Numbered from the stretch's first letter, positions 1 through 6,493 are shown. The stretch is 6,509 nucleotides of DNA from Gammaproteobacteria bacterium (GCA_030599705.1 JAUVNM010000104.1:1-6509), one strand, 5' to 3'. The notes: generated by a model from the letters alone, not told the origin. Numbers and translations: made by a program.

Positions 1-89
1 AGGGAATGGCCATTGCCTTCGCACTGCGCCTTGCTGCGAAACACCACAGGGACGCTGAATCCGTAATTATCACCTTGATAGAGCACTAG
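1..89 (+). CDS. 3' end of an unidentified gene (partial)
   Basis: The third forward frame is open from the window edge to a TAG at 87-89, giving 28 residues that start GMAIAFALRLAAKHH and end VIITLIEH. They read as an amphipathic Ala/Leu-rich helix followed by a hydrophobic beta strand, which is protein-like. The other two forward frames also stay open to stops at 56-58 and 64-66, but their translations look less natural. A helix of this type followed by a short hydrophobic strand occurs at the C-terminus of fold-type II PLP enzymes (cysteine synthase relatives), but 28 residues are too few to assign a family. The gene ends 42 bp before the lipoprotein start on the same strand, so the two could be cotranscribed. 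The product is unknown. Confidence 0.5.
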   Translation, partial: GMAIAFALRLAAKHHRDAESVIITLIEH

Positions 90-131
90 AGTCGGTGGTA
101 CCGTCATATTCCCCGTCTATCCTGATTGATA

Positions 132-704
132 ATGAACATACTTCGCTGTGTGATGTGCGTGCTGTCATTACTTGCGGTGTCCTGCACCACGCTGCAGGTT
201 ACTGTCGACTATAACCCGGATTTTGATTTCGGGGATATCAGTTCATATGCCTGGTTACCGAATGATGCGCCGGCTGGTACGGATTTTCGGGTCAACAATG
301 CACTCGTAAACGACCGTGTGGTTGCTGCGGTCGATGCCCGGCTTGAGGCAAAAGGCTATCGCAATATCGATAGCGGCACGCCGGAACTTTATGTCAGCGG
401 GCTCCGGGCAATCGACAGGAAGCTGCGCGTGGACACCATCAATAATTACTACGGGACATACGGGCACGGGCGCCATGGTTGTTGCTGGGGAGGTCCGCAG
501 CGTACCATCATCAGCGAATATGACGAGGGAACACTGATTATTGATGTACTGAATGGTGCAGACCACAAGCTGGTCTGGCGCGGGACCGGCAGTGACTACA
601 TCAGGGCAACGAAGTCACCGGAAGAAACCACGCGGAATATCAATGCAGCTGTAACCGGGATTCTCGAGAATTTTCCACCGCGTGCACCCGACACGTCCAG
701 GTAG
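132..704 (+). CDS. DUF4136 family outer-membrane lipoprotein
   Basis: This encodes 190 residues. The N-terminus is a lipoprotein signal: one Arg, a hydrophobic core and the lipobox A-V-S-C, with Cys18 as the predicted lipidation site. Residue 19 is Thr rather than Asp, so sorting to the outer membrane is expected. The mature part has the DUF4136 pattern: a start resembling DYNPDFDFGDISSYAWLP (26-43), a helix NDRVVAAVDARLEAKGYR (60-77), a PELYV strand (84-88), and a C-terminal strand ending LVWRGTGSDYI followed by a helix. Between the strands lies a Tyr/Gly/His loop with paired Cys117-Cys118. I chose ATG 132 because it places the lipobox at a normal distance; a TTG at 126 would add only two residues. 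No clear Shine-Dalgarno sequence precedes it. The family is common in Gammaproteobacteria and Bacteroidota, and its biochemical role is unknown. The stop lies 4 bp from the stop of the convergent hydrolase gene. Confidence 0.88.
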   Translation: MNILRCVMCVLSLLAVSCTTLQVTVDYNPDFDFGDISSYAWLPNDAPAGTDFRVNNALVNDRVVAAVDARLEAKGYRNIDSGTPELYVSGLRAIDRKLRVDTINNYYGTYGHGRHGCCWGGPQRTIISEYDEGTLIIDVLNGADHKLVWRGTGSDYIRATKSPEETTRNINAAVTGILENFPPRAPDTSR

Positions 705-708
705 CGGG

Positions 709-1587
709 CTAGTTAATTTCAATGGCAGCCTGCCTGCCCTGGCGTGCCGTCAGCCGGATCTGCATGTCCTCTGCGGCACACACGCTGATTGATGGTGCCT
801 TCCTGCCTCGAAAGAAGTTTCCGTTTTCCTGTTGAATAAAATTGATTTCGGTATCGGTGCGGTCCGGGTCATGGTGGAACATGGCCAGACAACCGACCTC
901 GGCATCGACAGCCAGTTGACGTACCTGGCTGACCAGCGAGTGTCCCCAGCCGTGCTTGTGCGGCATGTCGGACTCCAGGTACTGGGCGTCATGGATCAGT
1001 ACGTCCACGTCCCGGCAGAATTCCACCCACTGGTCATAGCTGGTTGCAACTTTACCGGGAGGTTCCAGTTCGTTGTCGGTGATATAGGCGCACGAGGTAC
1101 CCTCATCCTCGATACGGTACGCAGAACCCCCGCCCGGGTGGTTGATGGTTGCACGCCGGATGTGGATATTTTCCCCTGACAAGGTTGCTTCTATATCATC
1201 AAATATGCACTCGGAACTGGACGGAAGGTCTGCAGCACTTATCGGGAAATTGGCGCCATCGATCTGGTTAAACAGCGAGCAAAGCTTGTTATGTTCGCTA
1301 CCGCTGCTGGTAAAAACACGGATTTTCCTGCCTGGCTGGTAGATCGGGCCAAAGAATGGATAGCCCTGTATGTGGTCCCAGTGACCATGCGAGAGCAGGA
1401 TATTGATAGTCTCGTCTGACGTCATCAGCCGCTTTCCCAGCTCCCGGATACCGGTCCCGGCATCCAGGACCAGCTTATTGCCATTCGAGAGTTCAACGTA
1501 TACACACGAGGTGTTGCCGCCATATTTTGCGGTATTTCTCCCGGGAGACGGGATCGAGCCACGCACCCCGTAAAACGTTATGATCAT
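709..1587 (-). CDS. MBL-fold metallo-hydrolase (PhnP/phosphodiesterase-like group)
   Basis: This encodes 292 residues of a metallo-beta-lactamase-fold hydrolase, probably cytoplasmic because no signal peptide is seen. The N-terminus MIITFYGVRGSIPSPG, followed by YGGNTSCVYVEL and LDAGTG (41-46), is the signature of the MBL group often annotated as phosphoribosyl cyclic phosphodiesterase-like. The metal site is complete: HGHWDH (His67, His69, Asp71, His72), His150 in INHPGG, the bridging Asp171 in YITDNE, and a late His in FHHDPD (238-239). A second conserved block, LIHDAQY and HKHGWGHS, lies at 197-217. Family members cleave phosphodiester or related bonds, but the substrate here cannot be read from sequence. 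The frame stays open upstream to a TTG at 1653. I chose ATG 1587 because the conserved N-terminus starts exactly there; neither start has a good ribosome binding site. The gene is divergent from the antiporter gene and convergent with the lipoprotein gene. Confidence 0.92.
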   Translation of the reverse strand: MIITFYGVRGSIPSPGRNTAKYGGNTSCVYVELSNGNKLVLDAGTGIRELGKRLMTSDETINILLSHGHWDHIQGYPFFGPIYQPGRKIRVFTSSGSEHNKLCSLFNQIDGANFPISAADLPSSSECIFDDIEATLSGENIHIRRATINHPGGGSAYRIEDEGTSCAYITDNELEPPGKVATSYDQWVEFCRDVDVLIHDAQYLESDMPHKHGWGHSLVSQVRQLAVDAEVGCLAMFHHDPDRTDTEINFIQQENGNFFRGRKAPSISVCAAEDMQIRLTARQGRQAAIEIN

Positions 1588-1730
1588 TGCAGGTCGGTAC
1601 CGGAAAGCTGGATTGTGGGGGGACAGTATGCTTCGGTCGAATTCCCGGTGCAAGCAAATGGTGGTGGACGGGTGGCAGGGAGCGTGATGGGTGGCTTACA
1701 ATTCACTGCCGTTACCGGAGGCCGCGGCTA
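1588..1730. promoter_or_regulatory. Divergent intergenic region with a G-rich tract
   Basis: This 143 bp gap between the hydrolase and antiporter start codons must hold the hydrolase promoter and probably the antiporter promoter. The + strand at 1660-1694 is strongly G-rich (22 G and 3 C in 35 bases). It contains the repeat GGGTGGC at 1670-1676 and 1689-1695, 19 bp apart. A TACAAT hexamer at 1697-1702 could be a -10 element for the antiporter, but no matching -35 is present at the normal distance. The open frame through this region gives a Trp/Gly/Arg-rich peptide without resemblance to an antiporter N-terminus, so I treat it as non-coding. Confidence 0.4.
1716..1721 (+). promoter_or_regulatory. 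Ribosome binding site of the antiporter gene
   Basis: CGGAGG is a good Shine-Dalgarno match, 9 nt before ATG 1731 and 12 nt before the adjacent ATG 1734. It is the only strong site near any of the candidate starts (1731, 1779, 1806) and decides the start chosen here. Confidence 0.6.
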
Positions 1731-3656
1731 ATGATGAAAATAACAGCCGGAAAATCCCGGGACTGTAAATATCCGAAAATGAATCAAGTGATTTGTCGCG
1801 AGTCCATGTGCCACAGGCGGGCCGGTCTGGCTGTACTGCTGTTCATACTGCCGGCACCGGCCGTTGCCAGTGCCGGTGGCCTTTCTTCACTGGTGCAGGA
1901 TATCGGGCTGTGCGTGGTGCTGGCAGGTGTACTTGCCATCGTCTTTACCAGGCTCAGGATACCGGAGATCGCCGCGTTCCTGGTTGCCGGGGTTGTGGTC
2001 GGACCAATCGGTGCCGGCCTGGTTACCGAGCCCGACAATATAGAGACAATAGCCGAGCTCGGGTTGATATTTTTACTGTTCCTCATTGGTCTCGAGATCG
2101 ATGTGCGCAAGTTGTTTGCCAGCGGCAGGGTCCTGATCGTGACCGGACTGCTGCAATATCCGCTGTGCGTCGCTTTCGGTGTTGTTGTTACCAGGCTGCT
2201 GATCTGGTTTGGCATTGGTGGAGAACTGCTTGCTGCCGGGGTCCATGCGCCATTGTATATAGGCTTTGTGCTGGCGGCTTCATCGACGCTCCTTGTGGTG
2301 AAGCTGTTTCAGGAAACATTTCAGCTCGATACCCAGGCGGGGCGTATATCGCTCGGGTTGTTGATATTCCAGGATATCTGGGCAATTGTCGTGATAGCGA
2401 TTCAACCCAGCTTCGATGCCCCTGAAGTCGGTACGATATTCCTGTCCTTCGCTGGCATCGCATCTCTCGGTCTGATGGCTGTGCTGTTTGCGAGATATGT
2501 AATCCCGATTGGCTTTCGCTGGATTGCAAAGAGGCCCGAGGTCATTTTCATGGCTGCGTTGTCCTGGTGTTTCATTATCATTTTCCTGGGCATGAATCTC
2601 GACGTGATAACTCTGGCTGTTTTCGGTATCGACCTGCACCTTGCTGTCGGTGCCGAGATGGGCGCCCTGATTGCCGGCGCAACCATTGCCAGTCTTCCCT
2701 ATAGCATGGAAATAATTGGCAAGGTCGGCGTGGTAAGGGACTTCTTCGTGACACTCTTCTTTGTGGGTCTCGGCATGAGTATACCGGCGCCGGAGAGCGC
2801 CGCGGTGCTCATGCTCGCATGCCTGCTGGCTGCCCTGGCCCTGCTGGCCCGCTATCTGCTGTTTTTCCCGTTACTTTATTACTCCGGTCTCGACCGTCGT
2901 AATGCCATGGTTACATCGACCCGGCTGGCGCAGATATCGGAGTTCAGCCTGGTGATCGGGTTCCTCGGTGTGAAACTGGGGCATATAGGCAGCGGACTCA
3001 ACAGCTCCATCATCTTCGCGTTTGTCATAACAGCCCTGCTTACGCCGGCATTGTTCCGGCAGGCTGATGTCATACACGACAAACTCGGGGCATTCCTCGA
3101 GCGCATCGGCTTCAGGCTACCAACAGGCAAGACGGCCGGTGAAGATGAATCCTACAGTGTGGCAATACTCGGCTTCCACCGGGTTGCTTCTTCACTATTA
3201 CATGATCTGGAACGGAAGTATCCGGGCATCATGTCGAGGATACTGGTAGTGGATTTCAACGTGGCCCTGCACTCCCGCATTTCCGCCCAGGGTGCGACCG
3301 TCAGATACGGGGATCTGAGCAACACTGAAACGCTGCATCATGCCGGTGTTGACAAGGCCAGGGTAATTGTCTGTACCGTCCCCGATGATGTGCTGAAGGG
3401 CACGTCTAACCGCAAGATTGTAGCAGCGGCACGGCATGTAAACCCCGATGCGATCATCATTGCAAATGCAATTGAGCTCCCGGAGAGCAAGCGTTTATAT
3501 GATGCCGGCGCTGATTATGTGTTCCTGCAGCGCATCGAGGCGGCGCGGGCGGTGTGTGCGGCGATAGAAAAAGGACTGGCTGGCGAAATCGATGCGCATC
3601 GCGGGTCGATTGAAGCGCTCGAAGGGGAATGGCATATGCGCAAGGAAGTCCTGTAG
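1731..3656 (+). CDS. CPA2-family (Kef-type) cation:proton antiporter with TrkA-N domain
   Basis: This encodes 641 residues of an inner-membrane monovalent cation:proton antiporter. A signal-like segment (about 26-48, ending AVASA) precedes the Na+/H+ exchanger domain (about 55-440). That domain carries the CPA2 landmarks FLLFLIGLEID (114-124), SSTLLVVKLFQE, GLLIFQDIW with Gln214-Asp215 at the expected ion site, and a late QISEFSLVIGFLG helix near residue 400. The C-terminus is a cytoplasmic Rossmann TrkA-N domain (about 475-595) with ILGFHRVASSLL, Asp508 at the end of beta2, and GDL at 527-529. No TrkA-C domain follows. The usual GxGxxG loop reads GFHRVA. The transported ion (K+ or Na+) and any glutathione-type gating cannot be inferred. 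ATG 1731 has the Shine-Dalgarno sequence, but ATG 1806 would give a textbook 23-residue signal peptide, so the start is uncertain. The gene is convergent with the AraC gene, 21 bp away. Confidence 0.93.
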   Translation: MMKITAGKSRDCKYPKMNQVICRESMCHRRAGLAVLLFILPAPAVASAGGLSSLVQDIGLCVVLAGVLAIVFTRLRIPEIAAFLVAGVVVGPIGAGLVTEPDNIETIAELGLIFLLFLIGLEIDVRKLFASGRVLIVTGLLQYPLCVAFGVVVTRLLIWFGIGGELLAAGVHAPLYIGFVLAASSTLLVVKLFQETFQLDTQAGRISLGLLIFQDIWAIVVIAIQPSFDAPEVGTIFLSFAGIASLGLMAVLFARYVIPIGFRWIAKRPEVIFMAALSWCFIIIFLGMNLDVITLAVFGIDLHLAVGAEMGALIAGATIASLPYSMEIIGKVGVVRDFFVTLFFVGLGMSIPAPESAAVLMLACLLAALALLARYLLFFPLLYYSGLDRRNAMVTSTRLAQISEFSLVIGFLGVKLGHIGSGLNSSIIFAFVITALLTPALFRQADVIHDKLGAFLERIGFRLPTGKTAGEDESYSVAILGFHRVASSLLHDLERKYPGIMSRILVVDFNVALHSRISAQGATVRYGDLSNTETLHHAGVDKARVIVCTVPDDVLKGTSNRKIVAAARHVNPDAIIIANAIELPESKRLYDAGADYVFLQRIEAARAVCAAIEKGLAGEIDAHRGSIEALEGEWHMRKEVL

Positions 3657-3677
3657 ACGGGAAGCTGCTCGAAGCGT

Positions 3678-4691
3678 TCACACCTTGACTCGATAATCAG
3701 CCGGTGATTTTCCGGTCCAGCGTTTGAAGGCGCGGGCAAAATTACTGGGTTCGGAGAAGCCAAGCAGGTAGGTGATTTCGCCGATGCTCCTTCCCGAATG
3801 CTGTATATAGTGTACTGCCAGCTCATGGCGCGTGGTTTCCAGCAAGGCCTTGTAGTTTGTGTTCTCGTCTTTCAGCCTGCGCTGCAGGCTTCTCAGGCTG
3901 ACATGCAGGGAATCGGCAATCGCTCCCTGGTTCAGGGTTCGGTCAGGCAATTGCTCGATTATTTTTGCGCGCACCTGCAGGGCAAGGCTTTCGCGGTCGA
4001 ACCTGGCCAGATAGTCTTCCACGGTCTGGTCATTGACGCGCGCAAGCTCCGGGTTGGCGTTCGGCAGTGCGGCATCGACATGCTGCTGGTCGAATGAGAG
4101 AATATTTGCGTCAGCACCGTACTCGATCGGCGCACCGAATTCCTTGCTGAACCGGTCGGCACAGTCCGGTTCGGGCCGTATCAGTTTGACGTAAACCGGC
4201 GTGATCTCGCTGCCCCCGGTGGTGCGGCACATCCGCAGAAACACCGCCATGCCGGTATCGAGTGGTGCATACACAAAATCCGTCCATTCTGCCGGTGGCA
4301 CCACCACCAGGTCTACACCGTCCGCGGTGTCCTTCAGGCTGATATCAGCCGCCGTCGAGATCAGCCGCGAGTAGCGGGTCAGGCGGGCAAGGGCATCCCT
4401 GAGGGTATCGCTGGCAAGCCAGGCCAATCCCAGCCCGTGGAGTACCGCCGGTTGAAACTGTGCAGCGGCAGTCAGGCCGAAACAGGCGTCGCCGGTCTGC
4501 TCGACTGCCAGCTGCCACAAGCGTTGCATCCGGGAAACCGGAAAGCGCGCAGCGGGCCGGGCTATCTCTGTAATGTCGATCCCGGCTTCGCTGAACAGCG
4601 GTTCCGGGTCGCAGCCGTAAGTGTGCAGGGCCCGGGCGATCAGTCCGGCAACACTGCCAATGGTTGAATAACCGGAGTGAGTATTCTCCAT
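3678..4691 (-). CDS. AraC-family transcriptional regulator (Arabinose_bd type)
   Basis: This encodes 337 residues of a cytoplasmic DNA-binding regulator. Residues of about 18-205 match the Arabinose_bd-type ligand domain found in OruR-like regulators (pattern GLIARALHTYGCDPEPLFSEAGI, then FGLTAAAQFQPAVLHGLGLAWLAS). The C-terminal AraC domain has two helix-turn-helix units. The first is LNQGAIADSLHVSLRSLQRRL from residue 253. The second is SIGEITYLLGFSEPSNFARAFKRWTGKSPADYR from about residue 302, close to the family consensus. The frame is open upstream to 4799, but the family N-terminus begins at the Met at 4691, preceded by GGAG at 10 nt spacing. Regulators of this type often control a divergent neighbour and respond to a small molecule; here the neighbour is the unknown gene at 4852. 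The ligand is unknown. This is the only gene in the window ending in TGA. Confidence 0.93.
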   Translation of the reverse strand: MENTHSGYSTIGSVAGLIARALHTYGCDPEPLFSEAGIDITEIARPAARFPVSRMQRLWQLAVEQTGDACFGLTAAAQFQPAVLHGLGLAWLASDTLRDALARLTRYSRLISTAADISLKDTADGVDLVVVPPAEWTDFVYAPLDTGMAVFLRMCRTTGGSEITPVYVKLIRPEPDCADRFSKEFGAPIEYGADANILSFDQQHVDAALPNANPELARVNDQTVEDYLARFDRESLALQVRAKIIEQLPDRTLNQGAIADSLHVSLRSLQRRLKDENTNYKALLETTRHELAVHYIQHSGRSIGEITYLLGFSEPSNFARAFKRWTGKSPADYRVKV

Positions 4692-4851
4692 ATGTCTGGC
4701 GCTCCGCCTTGTTCCTGGGAACAGCTTTCCGCAGGTTTGCCGGAGAGGCGCAAACGGACAAGCTGTTGGCGCGCCGGGATAGCGCGATCCTATCAGCAAT
4801 TGGCTATGTTATCAGCTGTGCCCGAGCCCTGATTTCCGCGGACCCCTGTTT
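4692..4851. promoter_or_regulatory. Divergent promoter region of the AraC gene and the unknown gene
   Basis: This 160 bp gap should hold both promoters. It contains a short direct repeat TATCAGC at 4791-4797 and 4810-4816 (19 bp start to start, about two helical turns, on the same DNA face). It also has a 5+2+5 inverted repeat GTTCC-TG-GGAAC at 4711-4722, next to the AraC ribosome binding site. AraC-type proteins commonly bind direct repeats through their two helix-turn-helix units, so the first could be an operator. Both are short enough to be chance. No clear -35/-10 pair is visible in either direction. Confidence 0.35.
4702..4710 (-). promoter_or_regulatory. Ribosome binding site of the AraC-family gene
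   Basis: Read on the minus strand this is AAGGCGGAG, whose GGAG core lies 10 nt before ATG 4691. It supports that start over the longer open frame reaching 4799. Confidence 0.45.
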
Positions 4852-5433
4852 ATGCTTGATGTTTGTGAACTGGCAATACTGCCCATTGCTCATCTCGTGA
4901 GTCAATCGGACCCGTTTGACCGTTATTGCGGCCAGACCGGCGGGCTGGCAGGGGCCTATCGTGAAGTAGTCAATAACGGGGTCTGGGGCTACCAGCTATA
5001 TACCTATCTGGTATTGATCGGTGTTTATTTTGGTGAGGAAACCAGGCAACAGGTTCGCAATTATCAGTTGACGCTATCCAGCCCGGACACAACACACCGG
5101 GAGGCGCTGGAAACCATGCTGGATGTGATCGAGGTCGCCGCGGGAATGCGCACTGCGCATGTGTCGACGGCCAGTGGCGATATCCAGGTGCCGGTCGAGA
5201 TGCACGTTGCCCTGGCTTTGCTGCTGGGCATGCCTTGCTCACCCGATTATGCCCGGGATGCATCCATGCGGGATGCCAGGATTGCCAGCATGGGGATTGA
5301 TACTGACTGGCACCTGGCCGACTGTCTGTCGTCTGCAAGGGAGGAGATGGTCGTTACCTATTCCACGACCTTCGCCCATTGCAACACCGGGGAAAGAGGA
5401 TTTACCAGGGGACGGCCCATCACGTCACACTAG
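4852..5433 (+). CDS. Hypothetical protein, family not recognised
   Basis: This encodes 193 residues. I do not recognise the family. The sequence looks genuinely coding: amino-acid composition is balanced and codon use resembles the neighbours. The N-terminal third has FDRYCGQTGGLAGAYREVVNNG (22-43) and a hydrophobic, Tyr-rich stretch GYQLYTYLVLIGVYFG (46-61), which could be a buried helix or one membrane segment. The middle is helical with EALETMLDVIEVAAGMR, then EMHVALALLLGMPCSP. The C-terminal tail is polar. Five cysteines are scattered, with no CxxC pair. There is no signal peptide. ATG 4852 is the only good start, with a weak GCGGA upstream. The gene is divergent from the AraC regulator and may be its target. 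Its stop lies in a 14 bp palindrome shared with the nadA stop. Confidence 0.7.
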   Translation: MLDVCELAILPIAHLVSQSDPFDRYCGQTGGLAGAYREVVNNGVWGYQLYTYLVLIGVYFGEETRQQVRNYQLTLSSPDTTHREALETMLDVIEVAAGMRTAHVSTASGDIQVPVEMHVALALLLGMPCSPDYARDASMRDARIASMGIDTDWHLADCLSSAREEMVVTYSTTFAHCNTGERGFTRGRPITSH

Positions 5434-5442
5434 TGCACTAGT
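5429..5442. repeat. Perfect 14 bp palindrome holding both convergent stop codons
   Basis: ACTAGTGCACTAGT equals its own reverse complement. The stop of the unknown gene (TAG 5431-5433) and the stop of nadA (TAG on the minus strand, 5438-5440) are exact mirror images within it. It lacks the GC stem and U tract of an intrinsic terminator, so its role, if any, is unclear. Confidence 0.9.
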
Positions 5443-6493
5443 TGGCGGCCGCGAAATCCACCATACGCTGTGTCGCCTGCAGGGCCTTTTCGCCAATTTC
5501 CCGGGGCACGTGAATCTCGTTGGTGCCGTTTCTCAGGACATCCGCCAGGTTGCGGAGATGGTTCATTGCCATCCACGGGCAATGGGCGCAGCTTTCACAG
5601 GTGGCGCCTTCACCTGCAGACGGGGCCTCCATGAATTTTTTGTCAGGGGCGGCCTGTTTCATTTTGTAGAATATACCGTTGTCGGTAGCGACGATGAATT
5701 CCCTGTTATCGAGTTGCTGTGCTGCCTTGATGAGCTGGGTGGTCGAGCCGACCACATCGGCCAGTTCAATCACGGCTTCCGGTGATTCCGGGTGTACCAG
5801 GATGGCGGCATCCGGGTGTTGCCTGGCCAGGTTCTGTAATGCCCCGGCCTTGAAGCGCTCATGCACAATGCAGCTTGCCTGCCACAGCAGCATATCGGCG
5901 CCGCTGACCCGCTGGACGTAATGTCCCAGGTACCGGTCAGGCGCCCACAGGATTTTCTCGCCGCGTTCTTTCAGGTGATTGATGACATCGACGGCGATGC
6001 TGGAGGTAACGACCCAGTCTGCGCGGGCCTTCACTGCCGCGCAGGTATTTGCATAGACGACGACGGTCCGGTCCGGGTTTGCATCGCAGAAGGGAATAAA
6101 TTCAGCGGGTGGGCAGCCTAGGTCGAGAGAGCACTCGGCCTGCAGTGTGGGCATCAGGACGCGCTTTTCCGGGTTGAGGATCTTGGCGGTCTCCCCCATG
6201 AAGCGCACACCGGCCACCACCAGGGTAGTGGCCTTGTGGGCATGGCCGAAGCGTGCCATTTCCAGTGAGTCGGCGACGCTGCCGCCGGTCGCGTCGGCAA
6301 TCATCTGGAGATCTTCATCGGTGTAGTAGTGCGCAACCAGTACGGCATCCCTGGCCTCCAGCAGTTCCCTGATCTCGTGGATCAGGGCTGCGCGTTCGCC
6401 GGGCCGGTACTCCGGGGGTCCGATGCTGCCGGGCAGAGGATAATCCACAACCGGCCGCACCGGGCCGGGCTGGGTTGATATTGATTCATTCAT
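5438..6493 (-). CDS. nadA: Quinolinate synthase NadA
   Basis: This encodes 351 residues. NadA condenses iminoaspartate (made by NadB) with dihydroxyacetone phosphate to give quinolinate, the second step of de novo NAD synthesis, in the cytoplasm. The [4Fe-4S] cluster ligands are Cys121 ([10 protein letters not shown]), Cys208 (WQASCIVHE) and Cys305 ([13 protein letters not shown]). Their spacing of 87 and 97 matches E. coli C113/C200/C297. Other family blocks are [11 protein letters not shown] (53-63), [40 protein letters not shown] and [13 protein letters not shown]. Residue 151 is Cys in [10 protein letters not shown], where E. coli has Ser. I chose ATG 6493; a GTG at 6505 would add four residues, and the window ends before the upstream region can be judged. 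nadB and nadC are not adjacent in the visible part, and the downstream neighbour is convergent, so the gene is the last or only one of its transcript. Confidence 0.97.
   Translation of the reverse strand: MNESISTQPGPVRPVVDYPLPGSIGPPEYRPGERAALIHEIRELLEARDAVLVAHYYTDEDLQMIADATGGSVADSLEMARFGHAHKATTLVVAGVRFMGETAKILNPEKRVLMPTLQAECSLDLGCPPAEFIPFCDANPDRTVVVYANTCAAVKARADWVVTSSIAVDVINHLKERGEKILWAPDRYLGHYVQRVSGADMLLWQASCIVHERFKAGALQNLARQHPDAAILVHPESPEAVIELADVVGSTTQLIKAAQQLDNREFIVATDNGIFYKMKQAAPDKKFMEAPSAGEGATCESCAHCPWMAMNHLRNLADVLRNGTNEIHVPREIGEKALQATQRMVDFAAAN

Noticed and set aside
1588..1653. Longer hydrolase start at TTG 1653
   Set aside because: The conserved family N-terminus (MIITFYGVRGS) begins at ATG 1587. 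The extension has no ribosome site and no recognisable sequence.
1587..1730. Extension of the antiporter frame upstream to TTG 1587
   Set aside because: The extra 48 residues are Trp/Gly/Arg-rich and unlike an antiporter N-terminus. The extension would touch the hydrolase start and ignore the good ribosome site before ATG 1731.
1851..1876. Inverted repeat CCGGCAC/GTGCCGG with a 12 nt loop, possible RNA hairpin
   Set aside because: It lies inside the Pro/Ala/Gly-rich signal-like segment of the antiporter, where GC-rich codons readily create such repeats. There is no T tract and no regulatory context.
1793..2425. Second forward frame of 210 codons inside the antiporter gene
   Set aside because: It is Arg/Cys-rich, without motifs, and wholly inside a well-supported antiporter coding region.
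3690..3720. CCGG-TGATTTT-CCGG hairpin as a terminator for the antiporter
   Set aside because: The stem is only 4 bp and no T tract follows. It lies in the conserved C-terminal coding region of the AraC gene (WTGKSPADYR), which explains the bases.
5429..5452. SpeI-ApaLI-SpeI-NotI sites in a row, resembling a cloning polylinker or assembly artefact
   Set aside because: The NotI-like bases encode the natural NadA C-terminus (VDFAAAN), which parallels E. coli LDFAA, and both reading frames run through without a break. Chance restriction sites are more likely than vector sequence.
5159..5785. Long forward frame across the end of the unknown gene and into nadA
   Set aside because: It overlaps two better-supported genes in other frames, and its translation is low-complexity Cys/Arg/Trp-rich text typical of an antisense shadow.
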